IMG/VR virus record: IMGVR_UViG_3300048592_001404
Coordinates: 1-64,000 of that record
Length of the DNA: 64,000 bases
DNA from: a virus
Direction: 5' to 3' (one strand)
This document shows, one piece after another, positions 40,373-50,014 of this stretch (its first letter is position 1; each line of letters opens with the position of its first letter). Position numbers and translations under genes: made by a program. Under the pieces are notes generated by a model. It saw only the letters and a list, made by a program, of their open reading frames with translations. It ran no database searches and had not been told where the DNA came from.

Positions 40373-42727
40373 TCAAACCTCCTCCTGATCGACCCACACA
40401 TCGGGGTTCTCGACGGTCAGCAGCGCACCTGTCTGGGGGCACATGAAATCGGTTGGCAGCACTCTCACGACGACCGGCTCGATCTCCCCGGTCTCCGGGT
40501 TCAATTCCTCGGCGGTGGTCTGGAACAGCATGTCCTTCACACACAGGTAGCCGTACTTCATGCTTGCCCGGGGCAGGCCGAGGCGCTCGGCTTCCTCGCC
40601 GCGCACGAACTTGATGTGGCCCTTCGTGGCGAGGACATGGATCCGGTTGCGAATGCTGGTCTCGCCACCGAGGCTCCCCTTGTTCTCGAACTTCGCCGCG
40701 AACTGGCTCAGGGTGAACATCCTGCCCTGCGCGGCCTGGGCAGCGATCATGTCCACGATCACGCCACCCTTGCGCTCACGCTCCGCGTCATGCTTCGCGC
40801 CAACTTCCTTGCGCACCAGGCGCTCGTTCATCGGGTTGATCTCAACCCAGCGGCCGTTCTCCTTGTCGATGAGCTTGGGCTGAAGCGCCGGCCCGTTGCG
40901 AAGCTCGATCTCCAGCCTGCGCATGGTGCTGTCCTCGTCGGACCGGTGCATCAGCAGCCCTGAGGTGTAAAAGCCACGCAGCGCGCTGGCGCCGGACAGG
41001 GCCTGGAAGGGATCCTCCGTCACGGCCTTGCGGTTCATCTTCTTGGTGTGATGGGCGAGGATGACGCCGCAATCGGGCGCCACGGCCTCGCGCAGGCGTT
41101 CCACCCGCTCGGTGAGGAAGAACATCATGGCGGCGTTGTCGTTCTCGCTGCTGCCTTCCTCTCCGCCGTCGAACAGGTTGCGGATCGGGTCCAGGCAGAT
41201 GATGTCCGGCGGGGCGTCGGGGAACCGGACCCGGACGGCCTCAACGACCAGGGCCAGACCCTTGTCGTCGAGGATCATGCGCAGCTTCGGCGTGGCGAAA
41301 AGATTATCGCGCGCACCGGCCATCACCGCCGTGTCCAGCCTGATCTGCTGCATGCGCTCGCGGAGATAGTGGTACTGGATCTCGGCCTGCAGATAGAAGA
41401 CGCGCAGCGCCTGCGGCGGCGTGAAACCGAGGAACGGCACACCGGCGGCCATGTGGGCGAGAAGGCTGATGAGGAAATCGCTCTTTCCCACCTTCGGCGC
41501 GCCGCCCAGGACCAGCAGGCCTCCCGGTGTCAGTACGCGCGGCGCAATGATGTCCGGGGGCATGGGCGAGCGGTCGTCGAGCAACTGGCCTAGGGAGAAC
41601 ACCGGCAGCGGCTGGGCCTCCTGCTCAGGGTCCGCCTCGTTGCGCAGCAGCGCCGGGCCGTTCTTCTTCACATGCAGCGCCCAGATGCGTTCTGATTCCT
41701 GCTTGAGCCGCTCCTCCGGCCATGCAGGCCGCAGCATGGCCGCGTTGTACTGGCAGATGGCCTCCCAACCATCGTTGGGGCTGAGTTTTCCCTCATGCAC
41801 CAGGCGCACGTAATGACCGATTGCCGCGCTGGCACCCTCAAACCGCGTCCATGCATCGCCGCCGCCTTCGTGCACGGGCGTGGTGAGGATGGCGTCGATG
41901 GAGGGCTTGGTGGATCCCTCGGGCGGTGGTTCAGCGCCCATGCCGGGAATGAACGGCATAGCCGCCACGCGCTCGCCTAAATCGGCAAGGTCTACCTCGA
42001 TGGCATTATGCTCGCGGATCTGCACAAGCCGCTGAAAGCCGCCCTTGTGATAGACGGAACCGGCAACGCGTATCGGCTGGTGGGCCGAGCGGAAGTGGGT
42101 GTCGCCGCCCACCTTCATGGCGATATCGCCGCGCAGACGGCACAACGTGGCGAGATCATCGCCTGTCGCGGCCTCGGTGAGCTTCCACCACACATGCAGC
42201 TTGAGGGCGCCCTCCGGCGTGCGGCCGCCGCTCTCCACAACCAGCGTGGGCGTGCCCAGATGGTGGACCAGGTGCGTCAGCTTCGCCAGGATGTCGCCGG
42301 CGTCGAGATCCACGACCACCGCCTGCATCTGGAGCACTTCATGCGCGCGCGCCTGACCCTGGGCGGCCACGGTGCCGGGGATGACATAGAGGGCTGCCCC
42401 CTCGCGCCACGCCCAGGTAGCGAAGGTCTTCAGCTTGTCAAAGGCGGAAGCGTCGGCGTCGATCCAGATGTTGTTGGGCTTGCCGTCCCTGCCCTGCCCC
42501 TTGTCCACGAAGCCGCGGACGGGGATGAGGCCCTCGCAATAGCTGAACACCACATCCAGAAACGTTGCAAGCTGCTCCGGATCCGGCTCGATGCCGAACG
42601 GGTCTTCCTGCAGGGGCGCGTCGTTGAAGTCGCGCCACGGGTTGAAGTGGATCACCTCGCCGATAGGCTTCTGCTCAGTCTGCTGGCCTTCACCCGAACC
42701 GGTCGTATCGTCGGTCTGTTCGGTCAT
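40373..42727 (-). CDS. Primase-helicase: RepB-like primase domain and AAA ATPase
   Basis: This 784-aa replication protein has an N-terminal part (about 90-260) resembling a RepB-type primase: VVVDLDAGDILAKLTHLV and EGALKLHVWWKL. A RepA-like AAA_25 helicase follows with Walker A GGAPKVGKSDFLI (about residue 400) and Walker B DIICLDPIRNLF. The start at MTEQTDDTTGSG overlaps the nuclease gene by four bases. It is the probable replication initiator of this phage. Confidence 0.85.
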   Translation of the reverse strand: MTEQTDDTTGSGEGQQTEQKPIGEVIHFNPWRDFNDAPLQEDPFGIEPDPEQLATFLDVVFSYCEGLIPVRGFVDKGQGRDGKPNNIWIDADASAFDKLKTFATWAWREGAALYVIPGTVAAQGQARAHEVLQMQAVVVDLDAGDILAKLTHLVHHLGTPTLVVESGGRTPEGALKLHVWWKLTEAATGDDLATLCRLRGDIAMKVGGDTHFRSAHQPIRVAGSVYHKGGFQRLVQIREHNAIEVDLADLGERVAAMPFIPGMGAEPPPEGSTKPSIDAILTTPVHEGGGDAWTRFEGASAAIGHYVRLVHEGKLSPNDGWEAICQYNAAMLRPAWPEERLKQESERIWALHVKKNGPALLRNEADPEQEAQPLPVFSLGQLLDDRSPMPPDIIAPRVLTPGGLLVLGGAPKVGKSDFLISLLAHMAAGVPFLGFTPPQALRVFYLQAEIQYHYLRERMQQIRLDTAVMAGARDNLFATPKLRMILDDKGLALVVEAVRVRFPDAPPDIICLDPIRNLFDGGEEGSSENDNAAMMFFLTERVERLREAVAPDCGVILAHHTKKMNRKAVTEDPFQALSGASALRGFYTSGLLMHRSDEDSTMRRLEIELRNGPALQPKLIDKENGRWVEINPMNERLVRKEVGAKHDAERERKGGVIVDMIAAQAAQGRMFTLSQFAAKFENKGSLGGETSIRNRIHVLATKGHIKFVRGEEAERLGLPRASMKYGYLCVKDMLFQTTAEELNPETGEIEPVVVRVLPTDFMCPQTGALLTVENPDVWVDQEEV

Positions 42728-43491
42728 TGGGCCAGGCTCCAGCAACGGTTGGCGTAAGGGCACATGCGGCACTCGAAATGGTCGCGCTCGCGCGCCACGC
42801 GCGGCAGCAGCTCGCCACCATCGGTGGCGCGGAGGATACTCACCGCCCGGTCGCTCATCCGCTGCGCCAGTTCGGCATTGAACGGCACAAGCTCGTGGTG
42901 CAGCTCGGCGGTGTCCTTGTTGATGGCGGTGAACAGCGCAGGGTTGGAGGCAAGCCCCGGAATGCTGGCATCCATGTAGGCCTGATACAGCGCAATCTGG
43001 GCGGCGTAGATGGGCTTCGCCGCGGCAACACCGGACTTTACCGTTTCGCGCCAGTTCTTCGCATTCATGGTCTTGCATTCCCACAGCGCGGGAACGCCGA
43101 GCTTCAGCGCCTCCGGCGCAGTAGCAATGATGCCGTCGGCATGGCCCCGGATGCGCCCGCTGGCCACCGAGAAGCCGAACTGCTGGCCTTCCGGATCGTT
43201 GCCCTTGCGGGTGTAGAGATCGATGCCGGCGGCGCGGAGCCAGCGGATAGCAAGGTCCTCGAGCGCATGGCCGATGGCGAAGATGCGCAGGGTACGCCCG
43301 GAGAAATCCGCGCCTTCGTCCTTCGGCGCCTGGGCGAACTCGAACTGCAGGGCGCGCTCGCAGGCGTGCCCGACACGCGAGCCGCCCAGATAGTCGCGCG
43401 GCACCCTCGTGGCGTTTTCAGAGGTGAGCGCGGCGTCAACCTCATTGTTGAGTAATTCCGCGAAACTGCGCGTATGATTATAGTCCAGCAT
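42724..43491 (-). CDS. PD-(D/E)XK nuclease with C-terminal Cys cluster
   Basis: This 255-aa protein shows the nuclease core GHADGIIAT...LWECKTMN (Asp near residue 118, Glu-x-Lys near residue 140). The C-terminal ECRMCPYANRCW resembles the iron-sulfur cluster end of Cas4/AddB-type nucleases; a further upstream Cys is at GHACERALQ. It is likely a phage recombination exonuclease or DNA end processor. Confidence 0.85.
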   Translation of the reverse strand: MLDYNHTRSFAELLNNEVDAALTSENATRVPRDYLGGSRVGHACERALQFEFAQAPKDEGADFSGRTLRIFAIGHALEDLAIRWLRAAGIDLYTRKGNDPEGQQFGFSVASGRIRGHADGIIATAPEALKLGVPALWECKTMNAKNWRETVKSGVAAAKPIYAAQIALYQAYMDASIPGLASNPALFTAINKDTAELHHELVPFNAELAQRMSDRAVSILRATDGGELLPRVARERDHFECRMCPYANRCWSLAQ

Positions 43492-43907
43492 CAGAAGGGC
43501 ACCTCGGTGGATTGCTTGTTGGCGGCGGCGATGTCGCGCATCGCATCCTGAAAGCCGCCGACGGCGGCCTCCATGAGGGTGAGAACCTGCTGTTCGGAGA
43601 GATCGGAGAGGCGGGTGTTCCAGCCGATCTCCTCCATGATCTCCGCCGCCATCGTCATGGCGTGACGCAGGGCGGATTTTTCCTCCTCGGTGAGATCAAC
43701 CATGGCGAAGGATCTCCTGGCGCGTTCCCAGAAGAAGGTCTGGCAGGCCATGGAGCAGAACCAAGTGGACGGGCGCGGCCTGCTCACCCGCTGCGGCTCC
43801 TGCCAGCCGAAGCCATGTGTCGGACTGCTGCAGACGGCGCAGAGCAAGAAGCGCGGCTGCCAGCGGACGAAGCGCTCGCGGACGGTGACGGGTGATGCGT
43901 GTGACAT
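43491..43907 (-). CDS. Zinc-ribbon plus DUF6511-like helical protein
   Basis: This 138-aa protein has an N-terminal zinc-ribbon (FLLCAVCSSP then WFCSMACQTFFW) followed by a helical region (LTEEEKSALRHAMTMAAEIM, VLTLMEAAVGGFQDAM) resembling DUF6511. A GGGGGAG site precedes the ATG at 43907, so the full length is preferred over an internal start. It lies between helicase and nuclease genes; its role is unknown. Confidence 0.65.
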   Translation of the reverse strand: MSHASPVTVRERFVRWQPRFLLCAVCSSPTHGFGWQEPQRVSRPRPSTWFCSMACQTFFWERARRSFAMVDLTEEEKSALRHAMTMAAEIMEEIGWNTRLSDLSEQQVLTLMEAAVGGFQDAMRDIAAANKQSTEVPF

Positions 43908-43919
43908 GAAACTCCCCCA

Positions 43920-45602
43920 TCACGCTGCCGCCGCGAGGCTGGCGCCCTTCGCCTCCGCGATGCGGCTACGAATGGCGTGGAGGTTGAACTTCAGGCTCAG
44001 CATGGCGGAGGCCTGATAGCGGGTCAGGCTGTAATCCATGCGGCAGGCCGGGGGCAGATACGCAAGCTGCTTGCCCGTCGCGGGCTGGTTCAGCCACCCT
44101 TTGGTCTTGTGTGCGGACTCGTCTGTCTCATTGGTGTTGAGCCAGTCGTCGGCCGCGGCGAGGCAGGTAATGTTCTCGCCGACACCGAGGAGCAAGGCGG
44201 TCTGGTTCTTCGCGCCGCCAATGGCATAGAAGCGTCCGTCCTCGTTAAAGACGCCGGCCCAGGCCGTGAAGCCGGCGGCCATCATGGCCGAGCCGTCGCC
44301 CTGGACGTCGACCCACTGGAAGCTGGAGCGTGCCAGCAGGTCGATCTCGGTCATCACGAAGTGTCCGAGCGCCTCAGGCCCGCGATCTTCCCGCTCGCTC
44401 TCCCAGACATGACCGCACAGCGGGCATTCCATCACAGCGGCGGGAACTTCCGCTTCGCAGAACGGGCATGCCTTGGTCGGCGCGTCACCCGTGGCCTGGC
44501 GGCCATCCAGATCCACATCCTGCTCAAGAGAGCCGTGGATGAGGCTGGAGGTGCCGAAGTCGAGGATCACGCAGTCGGTCTTGACCACACCGGGGTATTC
44601 GTCCGGGTTCACGGTGCGCAGGCCACGGCCCACCATCTGGATCATGGTGGACTTGTAGGACGACGGCCGCAGCAGCACGACGCAGGAGGTCGGCGGATGG
44701 TCCCAGCCTTCCGTCAGCACCGCGACATTGGTGATGACCTGGATCTCGCCCCTGTCGTAGGCGGTAAGCGTCGCCTTGCGGTCCGTATCGCCCATGTCGC
44801 CATGGACCAGTGCCGCTGTCACCCCCGCAGCCTTGAAGGCGTCGGCCACGTTGCGGGCATGGTCGACGGTGGAGCAGAACACCACCGTCTGGCGGTTTCC
44901 GGCCTTCTCCTTCCAGTTCTCGATCACCGAGTCGGTGACCGGCGCCTTGTTCATGATGGCATCGACCTCGCCCATATCGAAGTCGGCAGCGACCCGGCGC
45001 ACCTTGCGGAGCGCATCCTGCACGCCAATATCCACCACGAAAGTGCGGGGCATCACGAGGTGACCGGAGGCGATGAGCTCGGCGATGCGAATCTGGTCGG
45101 CGACATTGTCGAAGACGTCGCGAAGCCCTTGGCGGTCGCCCCGGTTCGGCGTGGCGGTGACTCCAAACACCTTGGCGGACGGGTTGAGCTTCAGGGTGCG
45201 GTCAATGATGCGGCGGTAACTGTCGGCCACCGCATGGTGCGCCTCATCGATCACGAGCAGGTCCAACACCGGCATAGTGTCAAGATTGGACGCGCGCGAC
45301 AGGGTCGGGACCATGGCAAAGGTCGCCCGCCCGTCCCACGACTTTTCGTTCGCATCCATCACGGAGGTGGTGATGCCCGGATTGACGCGGGTGAACTTCG
45401 AGCGGTTCTGGTCCGTCAGCTCGTCACGGTGGGCGATGACGCAGGCCTTGGCATCCGGCTCCTTCAGGAGCTCTCCGGCCACGGCCGACAGCATGACGGT
45501 CTTGCCGGCCGCGGTCGGCGCGATGCCGAGCGTGTTGTTGCGGGTGCCGAGCGCAGACAGGCTGCGCTCGACGAAGAGTTTTTGGCGGGGACGGAGAATC
45601 AT
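43920..45602 (-). CDS. DEAD/DEAH-box superfamily 2 helicase
   Basis: This 560-aa helicase starts MILRPRQKLFVERSLSALGT. Walker A is APTAAGKTVML, Walker B/DEAH is LLVIDEAHHAVAD near residue 125, motif III is VFGVTATPNRGDR, and motif VI is MIQMVGRGLRTVNPDEYPG. Four Cys in CPFCEAEV...CPLCGHVW form a zinc ribbon near residue 390. It is an early phage replication or recombination helicase. Confidence 0.92.
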   Translation of the reverse strand: MILRPRQKLFVERSLSALGTRNNTLGIAPTAAGKTVMLSAVAGELLKEPDAKACVIAHRDELTDQNRSKFTRVNPGITTSVMDANEKSWDGRATFAMVPTLSRASNLDTMPVLDLLVIDEAHHAVADSYRRIIDRTLKLNPSAKVFGVTATPNRGDRQGLRDVFDNVADQIRIAELIASGHLVMPRTFVVDIGVQDALRKVRRVAADFDMGEVDAIMNKAPVTDSVIENWKEKAGNRQTVVFCSTVDHARNVADAFKAAGVTAALVHGDMGDTDRKATLTAYDRGEIQVITNVAVLTEGWDHPPTSCVVLLRPSSYKSTMIQMVGRGLRTVNPDEYPGVVKTDCVILDFGTSSLIHGSLEQDVDLDGRQATGDAPTKACPFCEAEVPAAVMECPLCGHVWESEREDRGPEALGHFVMTEIDLLARSSFQWVDVQGDGSAMMAAGFTAWAGVFNEDGRFYAIGGAKNQTALLLGVGENITCLAAADDWLNTNETDESAHKTKGWLNQPATGKQLAYLPPACRMDYSLTRYQASAMLSLKFNLHAIRSRIAEAKGASLAAAA

Positions 45603-45612
45603 AGCTGTTGTC

Positions 45613-46296
45613 TCACTTCGCCCAGGTGGGGCGCACGCCAGTGGACGGCGCAGGCTCGGCCTGCTGCGGCGCGTAAGTCGGCGGCTGGGCCTGCGGTGCA
45701 GCGTAGACGTGCTGCTGCTGCGGAGGGGTATAGGCGGCCTGCTGGGGCGGTGCTGAATAGGCAGGCTGGGGCGCGGCATAGACCATGGGCACGGCCACGC
45801 CGCCCATCACGGACGCGTAGTCCTTGTGGTCACGCGTCACCGGCTGACGGATTTCGTTCTTGTCCTCGCCGTTGCTGTCCTTGCCGACGTCGATACGGGC
45901 CACGAACTCGATGCCATCGAGATCGCCGAGGCCGGAGATCCGGCGGGCGTTCTGCGCCTCCGGCGAGTTGTCCTTGTCGGACAGCCCGCGCGCCGAGTTG
46001 AGCACGCCGCGCACGAAGCCGCGGCCCATGTTGCCCCAGCCCGGGCCGTTGGGGCTGTAAAGGCCGATCATCGACCAGACCTTGCGCTTGGCGTAGGGGC
46101 CTTCAAGCACCGTGTATTCGACATCGAGATAGACGGAGCCCGTCGAACCGCGGCGAGCATAGCCGCCGGTCCAGCCCTGCGACGGATCGTCAAAGCCACC
46201 CGGACGGATGGTCAGGCGCACCTTGGCGATGGTGCCCTTTGGAATGAGGTTGGAGTTCTGCTTGGCGTCGTTGAAGTCGTTCCATGCACCGGTCAT
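45613..46296 (-). CDS. Probable phage ssDNA-binding protein
   Basis: This 227-aa protein has a compact N-terminal domain (MTGAWNDFNDAKQNSNLIPK...WTGGYARRGSTGSVYLDVEY) and a long Pro/Gln/Ala/Tyr-rich tail from about residue 165, ending in GVRPTWAK. Its place between a Sak4-like ATPase and a helicase fits a single-strand binding or annealing partner, but no diagnostic fold was proved. Confidence 0.55.
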   Translation of the reverse strand: MTGAWNDFNDAKQNSNLIPKGTIAKVRLTIRPGGFDDPSQGWTGGYARRGSTGSVYLDVEYTVLEGPYAKRKVWSMIGLYSPNGPGWGNMGRGFVRGVLNSARGLSDKDNSPEAQNARRISGLGDLDGIEFVARIDVGKDSNGEDKNEIRQPVTRDHKDYASVMGGVAVPMVYAAPQPAYSAPPQQAAYTPPQQQHVYAAPQAQPPTYAPQQAEPAPSTGVRPTWAK

Positions 46297-46311
46297 GAGT
46301 GTTCTCCTGGA

Positions 46312-47208
46312 TCAGATGTTGGACTTGGGGTGAGAGGCTGCAGCGGCCGGAGCGACAGGCGCCGGACGGCTGAAGACGAGGCGTTCGATGGGAGAGCGGC
46401 CGGGCTCGCCGATCTTGGCGATGAGGCGCCCGAGGTGGGCTTCCTCGATGACATCGAGGCGGCCCGAGCGATCTTTCGCAGGCAGGTTCAGGGCGTTCAG
46501 CGTCTGGCAGACGAATACGCGGTGAAGGACCGTCTGCTCGCCCCTTGTCTCCGCAACCTCCGTCATCGTCAGAACTTCATCGACGATGCCGGGCAGCTCC
46601 AAACCGGTCTTTGCGCCATCGATCTGCGGCACGTAGATCTTGCGGTTGAAGTCATCGAGCTTCTCGTCGAGGATGCCGACGAAGAAGACGTTCTTCACGC
46701 GCGTGTGCTGCAGGTGGGTGATCCAGCCGAGCATCTCGCGGCCATGCAGGCCATAGGCGCCACGGACGTCTTGTTTTCCCGTCTTCTCCGAAAAGGCTTC
46801 GGGCTGCTCCTTCGCCCAGTTGAAGCACAACCGCCCCGCTACCGTGATGGAGTCGATGAACACGGTTTCGTACTTGTCGAGCGCACGCGGGTCGCCGAAC
46901 TTCGCGCAAGCCTCGTTGAAGTGACGCTGGCTGTAAGGACGCCCGTCGGGAATGGCGGGGTTCGGACCGCCGATGAACACCGCGAAGTCGCGGCATTCTT
47001 CCCAGGTGCGCGGGCGGATCGTGTCGCCGCTCCACCCCTCGATGGCGAGATCACCAGCTTCGAGGTCGAAGAACAACGTCGTCTCCGGCGGCAGCGTCCA
47101 GAGCAGAGAGGTTTTCCCAATTCCGCTCTTCCCGAAGATCACGGCCTTGATGCCGCGGCGCTCCGAGAGGCGCTGGTCGGCGAGGATGATGGGGAGCACG
47201 CCGGTCAT
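46312..47208 (-). CDS. Sak4-like RecA-type ATPase
   Basis: This 298-aa protein has Walker A VIFGKSGIGKTSLLW (about residue 25) and Walker B VFIDSITVAGRLCFNWA (about residue 115). The family (Sak4/AAA_24) provides phage recombination, usually with an ssDNA-binding partner such as the adjacent downstream gene product. It overlaps the upstream gene by four bases. Confidence 0.82.
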   Translation of the reverse strand: MTGVLPIILADQRLSERRGIKAVIFGKSGIGKTSLLWTLPPETTLFFDLEAGDLAIEGWSGDTIRPRTWEECRDFAVFIGGPNPAIPDGRPYSQRHFNEACAKFGDPRALDKYETVFIDSITVAGRLCFNWAKEQPEAFSEKTGKQDVRGAYGLHGREMLGWITHLQHTRVKNVFFVGILDEKLDDFNRKIYVPQIDGAKTGLELPGIVDEVLTMTEVAETRGEQTVLHRVFVCQTLNALNLPAKDRSGRLDVIEEAHLGRLIAKIGEPGRSPIERLVFSRPAPVAPAAAASHPKSNI

Positions 47209-47684
47209 GCCGGTTCCTCACCGATCAGCTCAGCCTCAGCTCCATTGCCGGTCACTGCCGTGTAGAGCGCATCCAGGCGATTGGCCTCGGCAAGGCATTC
47301 CAGGCCCTTGCGCCGCATGAAGCGTCGCGCATCGTCGAGAAGATCGGGCTCTGCAATGAGGTCCGGGACCGCGACGTATTCTTCAGCGCTTTCGACGAAA
47401 TAGGACTTCGAGCGCAGATCGCTGACGAGGGGCGCAAAGGCGTCGCAGCGGTTGGCAAAATCCGTCTGGCGCTCCAGGTCCCGGCGGTTGCGCAGGATCC
47501 GCTTCACCTCGGAAATGATCCCGGTGCGCAGCATCCGCATCGCCCCTTCCGCGCGGGCCTGCGAACAGGTCAGCGGGAAAGCAGCCTCCATGATGTCATC
47601 GGCGATTTTCGGGGCATTGTTGCCAAGCTGGGACGCAACGTCCCAGACGCGCTCGGCAAATGCCGCTGATTGACTATCAAGCAT
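47205..47684 (-). CDS. Hypothetical phage protein
   Basis: This 159-aa helical protein has its start at MLDSQSAAFAERVWDVASQL, overlapping the previous stop by eight bases. It contains GIISEVKRILRNRRDLERQT and an acidic tail. It has no recognised domain; the neighbours point to the recombination operon. Confidence 0.6.
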   Translation of the reverse strand: MLDSQSAAFAERVWDVASQLGNNAPKIADDIMEAAFPLTCSQARAEGAMRMLRTGIISEVKRILRNRRDLERQTDFANRCDAFAPLVSDLRSKSYFVESAEEYVAVPDLIAEPDLLDDARRFMRRKGLECLAEANRLDALYTAVTGNGAEAELIGEEPA

Positions 47685-48450
47685 CGGACCACTCCTTGAT
47701 TTTGATGAAACATTCCGCCCCCTGGGCGATGGCCTTGACGTCGAGGTGGTGAAACGGGCCCGCCCTGGCCTCGCGCATGCCTTCGTGAGCCAGCGCGAGA
47801 TTGTCGTCCGTGGCCCATTCGGCGAAGGCGCGGAACGTGCCGGTGACATGCTGCCAGGCTGCCTGTTCCGGCGTTGGCGGGACGTAGAGCGGGTTCCGGC
47901 GGCTGGGCTTGCGCTGGGGACGCAATCCCCGCATGGCCGCGTCGACGACCATCTTGCGCAGCGCCGCCCGCGTTGGTTCCTCGCCCCGGGCCAACTTTTC
48001 ATTGAGCGTGCGGCGCACGATACCCGGCTCCGTCTTCTCGGCATCGCGAATGAGGCGGGCCTCGTGGATCTCCTTGTGGGTGAGCCCCAGTTCAGCAGCT
48101 GTCGCTACTTTCTTCTCGTCGGGAAGAAGGTCTGTGCGCTGCCCTTGGGCCGAAGCAGTTCCGTTGATGCGGGCCTGGTCGTATTCATCTGCCAGACGCC
48201 GCTTCGCCTGTGATTCAATTGCAAGGGCATCCGCCTGGGCGCGGTGCGCGGCGGCGATCAGCTCATCATGGGCATGCTTCGCATTGGCAAGACGGGCGGC
48301 GCGTTTGGCGGCGTCATACGCGAACGATGCAACATCCTTGGCCTCGAGCACTTCGGCGGCGGTGCGGGCATTGGCAAGCGCAGCGGCCGCATGGTCGACG
48401 AGCTGCAGAAGGCTGCATGGCGGATGGTCGATTTTTGCGGGACCGCTCAT
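47677..48450 (-). CDS. Hypothetical helical phage protein
   Basis: This 257-aa Ala-rich helical protein contains the segment KKVATAAELGLTHKEIHEAR, followed by RRTLNEKLARGEEPTRAAL, resembling ParB-type helix-turn-helix spacing. It may bind DNA, but this is weak. It overlaps its neighbours on both sides. Confidence 0.55.
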   Translation of the reverse strand: MSGPAKIDHPPCSLLQLVDHAAAALANARTAAEVLEAKDVASFAYDAAKRAARLANAKHAHDELIAAAHRAQADALAIESQAKRRLADEYDQARINGTASAQGQRTDLLPDEKKVATAAELGLTHKEIHEARLIRDAEKTEPGIVRRTLNEKLARGEEPTRAALRKMVVDAAMRGLRPQRKPSRRNPLYVPPTPEQAAWQHVTGTFRAFAEWATDDNLALAHEGMREARAGPFHHLDVKAIAQGAECFIKIKEWSDA

Positions 48451-49109
48451 GCGTCACCTGCGATCAGCTGGAAGGACTCCCTGCCCGTGCGGACCGTGCG
48501 CGCCGGTTCGAACACCCTGCGGATATGCGGCGGCCAGGCTGCGTACCTGCGCTCGGAAACCTTGAAGGTGATTTCCACGTAATGACGGGGGTCTTCGCCT
48601 TCAGTGGTGAGGAGTTCCACAACTCCGCTGAGGGCGTCCTGATCCCAATCGATTTTCTTCGCGAGGTCGGCCACGACCGTGACGCCGTTGTCGTCGAAGC
48701 GGACGGTTCCCGTGTCCTTGAGGCCGGCAGCGCGTGCTTGATGAACCCTCGCGGAGTAGCGCAGGGACAGCGCACCATCGAGCCATGCAGCCGCGAGCTT
48801 CGCCTTGCGCAGCGTCTCTTCCACCCCACGCTGAAGGCGGGCCAGTTCGCCGGCGGGAAGTGCGGCAATCTCACCGATGGGCGTCCGGACCAGGCGGTCC
48901 GGATTGTCGCCCGAGAGGTCAACAGCAGACGAGCCAGCGTCAGCCTCGCTGAAAAATACGGCCACGAGAGGGGTTCCGTCTGCGTGAGCGCCGGCGTCCT
49001 CGATCTGGCAGTTGCGGTGTTGCTCGAGAACTTCGGTCAATTCCCAGCGGCGGTAGAGGCCGGGGAGGCGCCGCGGCTCTCCGGAAAGGGGTTCGGGGGA
49101 AGGGTTCAT
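48447..49109 (-). CDS. Hypothetical phage protein
   Basis: This 220-aa protein starts MNPSPEPLSGEPRRLPGLYR and ends in RVFEPARTVRTGRESFQLIA. It contains mixed helices and strands (TVRFDDNGVTVVADLAKKI). I recognise no family. It is co-transcribed with the helical gene above. Confidence 0.55.
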   Translation of the reverse strand: MNPSPEPLSGEPRRLPGLYRRWELTEVLEQHRNCQIEDAGAHADGTPLVAVFFSEADAGSSAVDLSGDNPDRLVRTPIGEIAALPAGELARLQRGVEETLRKAKLAAAWLDGALSLRYSARVHQARAAGLKDTGTVRFDDNGVTVVADLAKKIDWDQDALSGVVELLTTEGEDPRHYVEITFKVSERRYAAWPPHIRRVFEPARTVRTGRESFQLIAGDA

Positions 49110-49193
49110 GTGGGCAGGCTTTCCAATTGAGTGGGACGCAACGGGGCGTCTGAATGGGAAAAGCCGGGCGGCCTCCCGGATCGGGACACGTGC

Positions 49194-49916
49194 TCATGCA
49201 TTTTTTTCCAGAGCCCGGCGGAGCCTCTGCGCCGCACGCTGGTAGCGCTTGCGGGCCGCACCTTCGGAGATGCCAAGTTCCACAGCGACTTCGGCCTGCA
49301 TGAACCCCTCGACTGCGACCCGGATGACCAGGGAGGCCTCGTCTCCGATGAGCCTGCCCAAATCGGAATGCAGCAGGGCGGAGCTGAGTCGCTGGCCATC
49401 AGGTGCCCCGTCGTCCGGCAGATCGTCGGGAAAAGTGCTGGAGGTGACGCGCTGGCGCTGGGCCTCCCCGCGGCATGCGCGGACCATGTCGCGCTGAATA
49501 TTTTTCAGGGCGGTGGCGGCAATCCAGTTCACGCGGCCGAGGTCGAGCCCGCGGAGGGTTTCCGTGGCGCGGGCAAGAATGTCGGAGGTGATTTCGGCGG
49601 GGGTGCCGATCCTGAGTCGGAGGGAACGCCGCCGGACGGCGTCGAGGCCCGGCCAGAGCGCGAGAAGCAGGACCGTGAGCGCAGTGTCTGTTTCAGGTCC
49701 GGTGCGATGAGCTTCCCGCACCAGTGCCTTGAGGCAATCATTCTTGCCGTCAGGACTTCCGGACTGGCGGTGCAGCGCATCAAGCAGGGCCGCCGGGTCA
49801 CGGAACGGCGCGAGAGGCGAACAATTCCGGCGGATCAGGTCGAAGCGGCGCTGGAAGGTGAGTGTACGAGAGGAATGGAGAAGATTGTCATGGATCGCGT
49901 GCCACGCGAGAGACAT
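49194..49916 (-). CDS. Sigma-70 region 4-like regulator
   Basis: This 240-aa protein ends in a region-4 helix-turn-helix, AVELGISEGAARKRYQRAAQ. The middle has LDLGRVNWIAATALKNIQRD, resembling region 2-type helices. The N-terminal 130 residues are not recognised. It is probably an ECF-like sigma factor or DNA-binding regulator of phage genes. Confidence 0.7.
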   Translation of the reverse strand: MSLAWHAIHDNLLHSSRTLTFQRRFDLIRRNCSPLAPFRDPAALLDALHRQSGSPDGKNDCLKALVREAHRTGPETDTALTVLLLALWPGLDAVRRRSLRLRIGTPAEITSDILARATETLRGLDLGRVNWIAATALKNIQRDMVRACRGEAQRQRVTSSTFPDDLPDDGAPDGQRLSSALLHSDLGRLIGDEASLVIRVAVEGFMQAEVAVELGISEGAARKRYQRAAQRLRRALEKNA

Positions 49917-50014
49917 CGGACGCCTGCCTTGCGGCCAGGCGTCGGGCGCCTTGTCTTGGCCAGGTCAGGACGTCGCGCGTCTCTAGGGTTGTGGGGAGGA
50001 GGAGGAGTCGGGTG

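Noticed and set aside
43977-46001. 674-codon plus-strand frame opposite the DEAD-box helicase
   Set aside because: Helicase motifs are all on the minus strand; the antisense frame has no start signal and His/Arg/Gly-biased composition.
48210-49130. 306-codon plus-strand frame opposite 48447-49109
   Set aside because: The minus-strand genes form an overlapping series with consistent four-base overlaps; the antisense frame breaks it and has no binding site.
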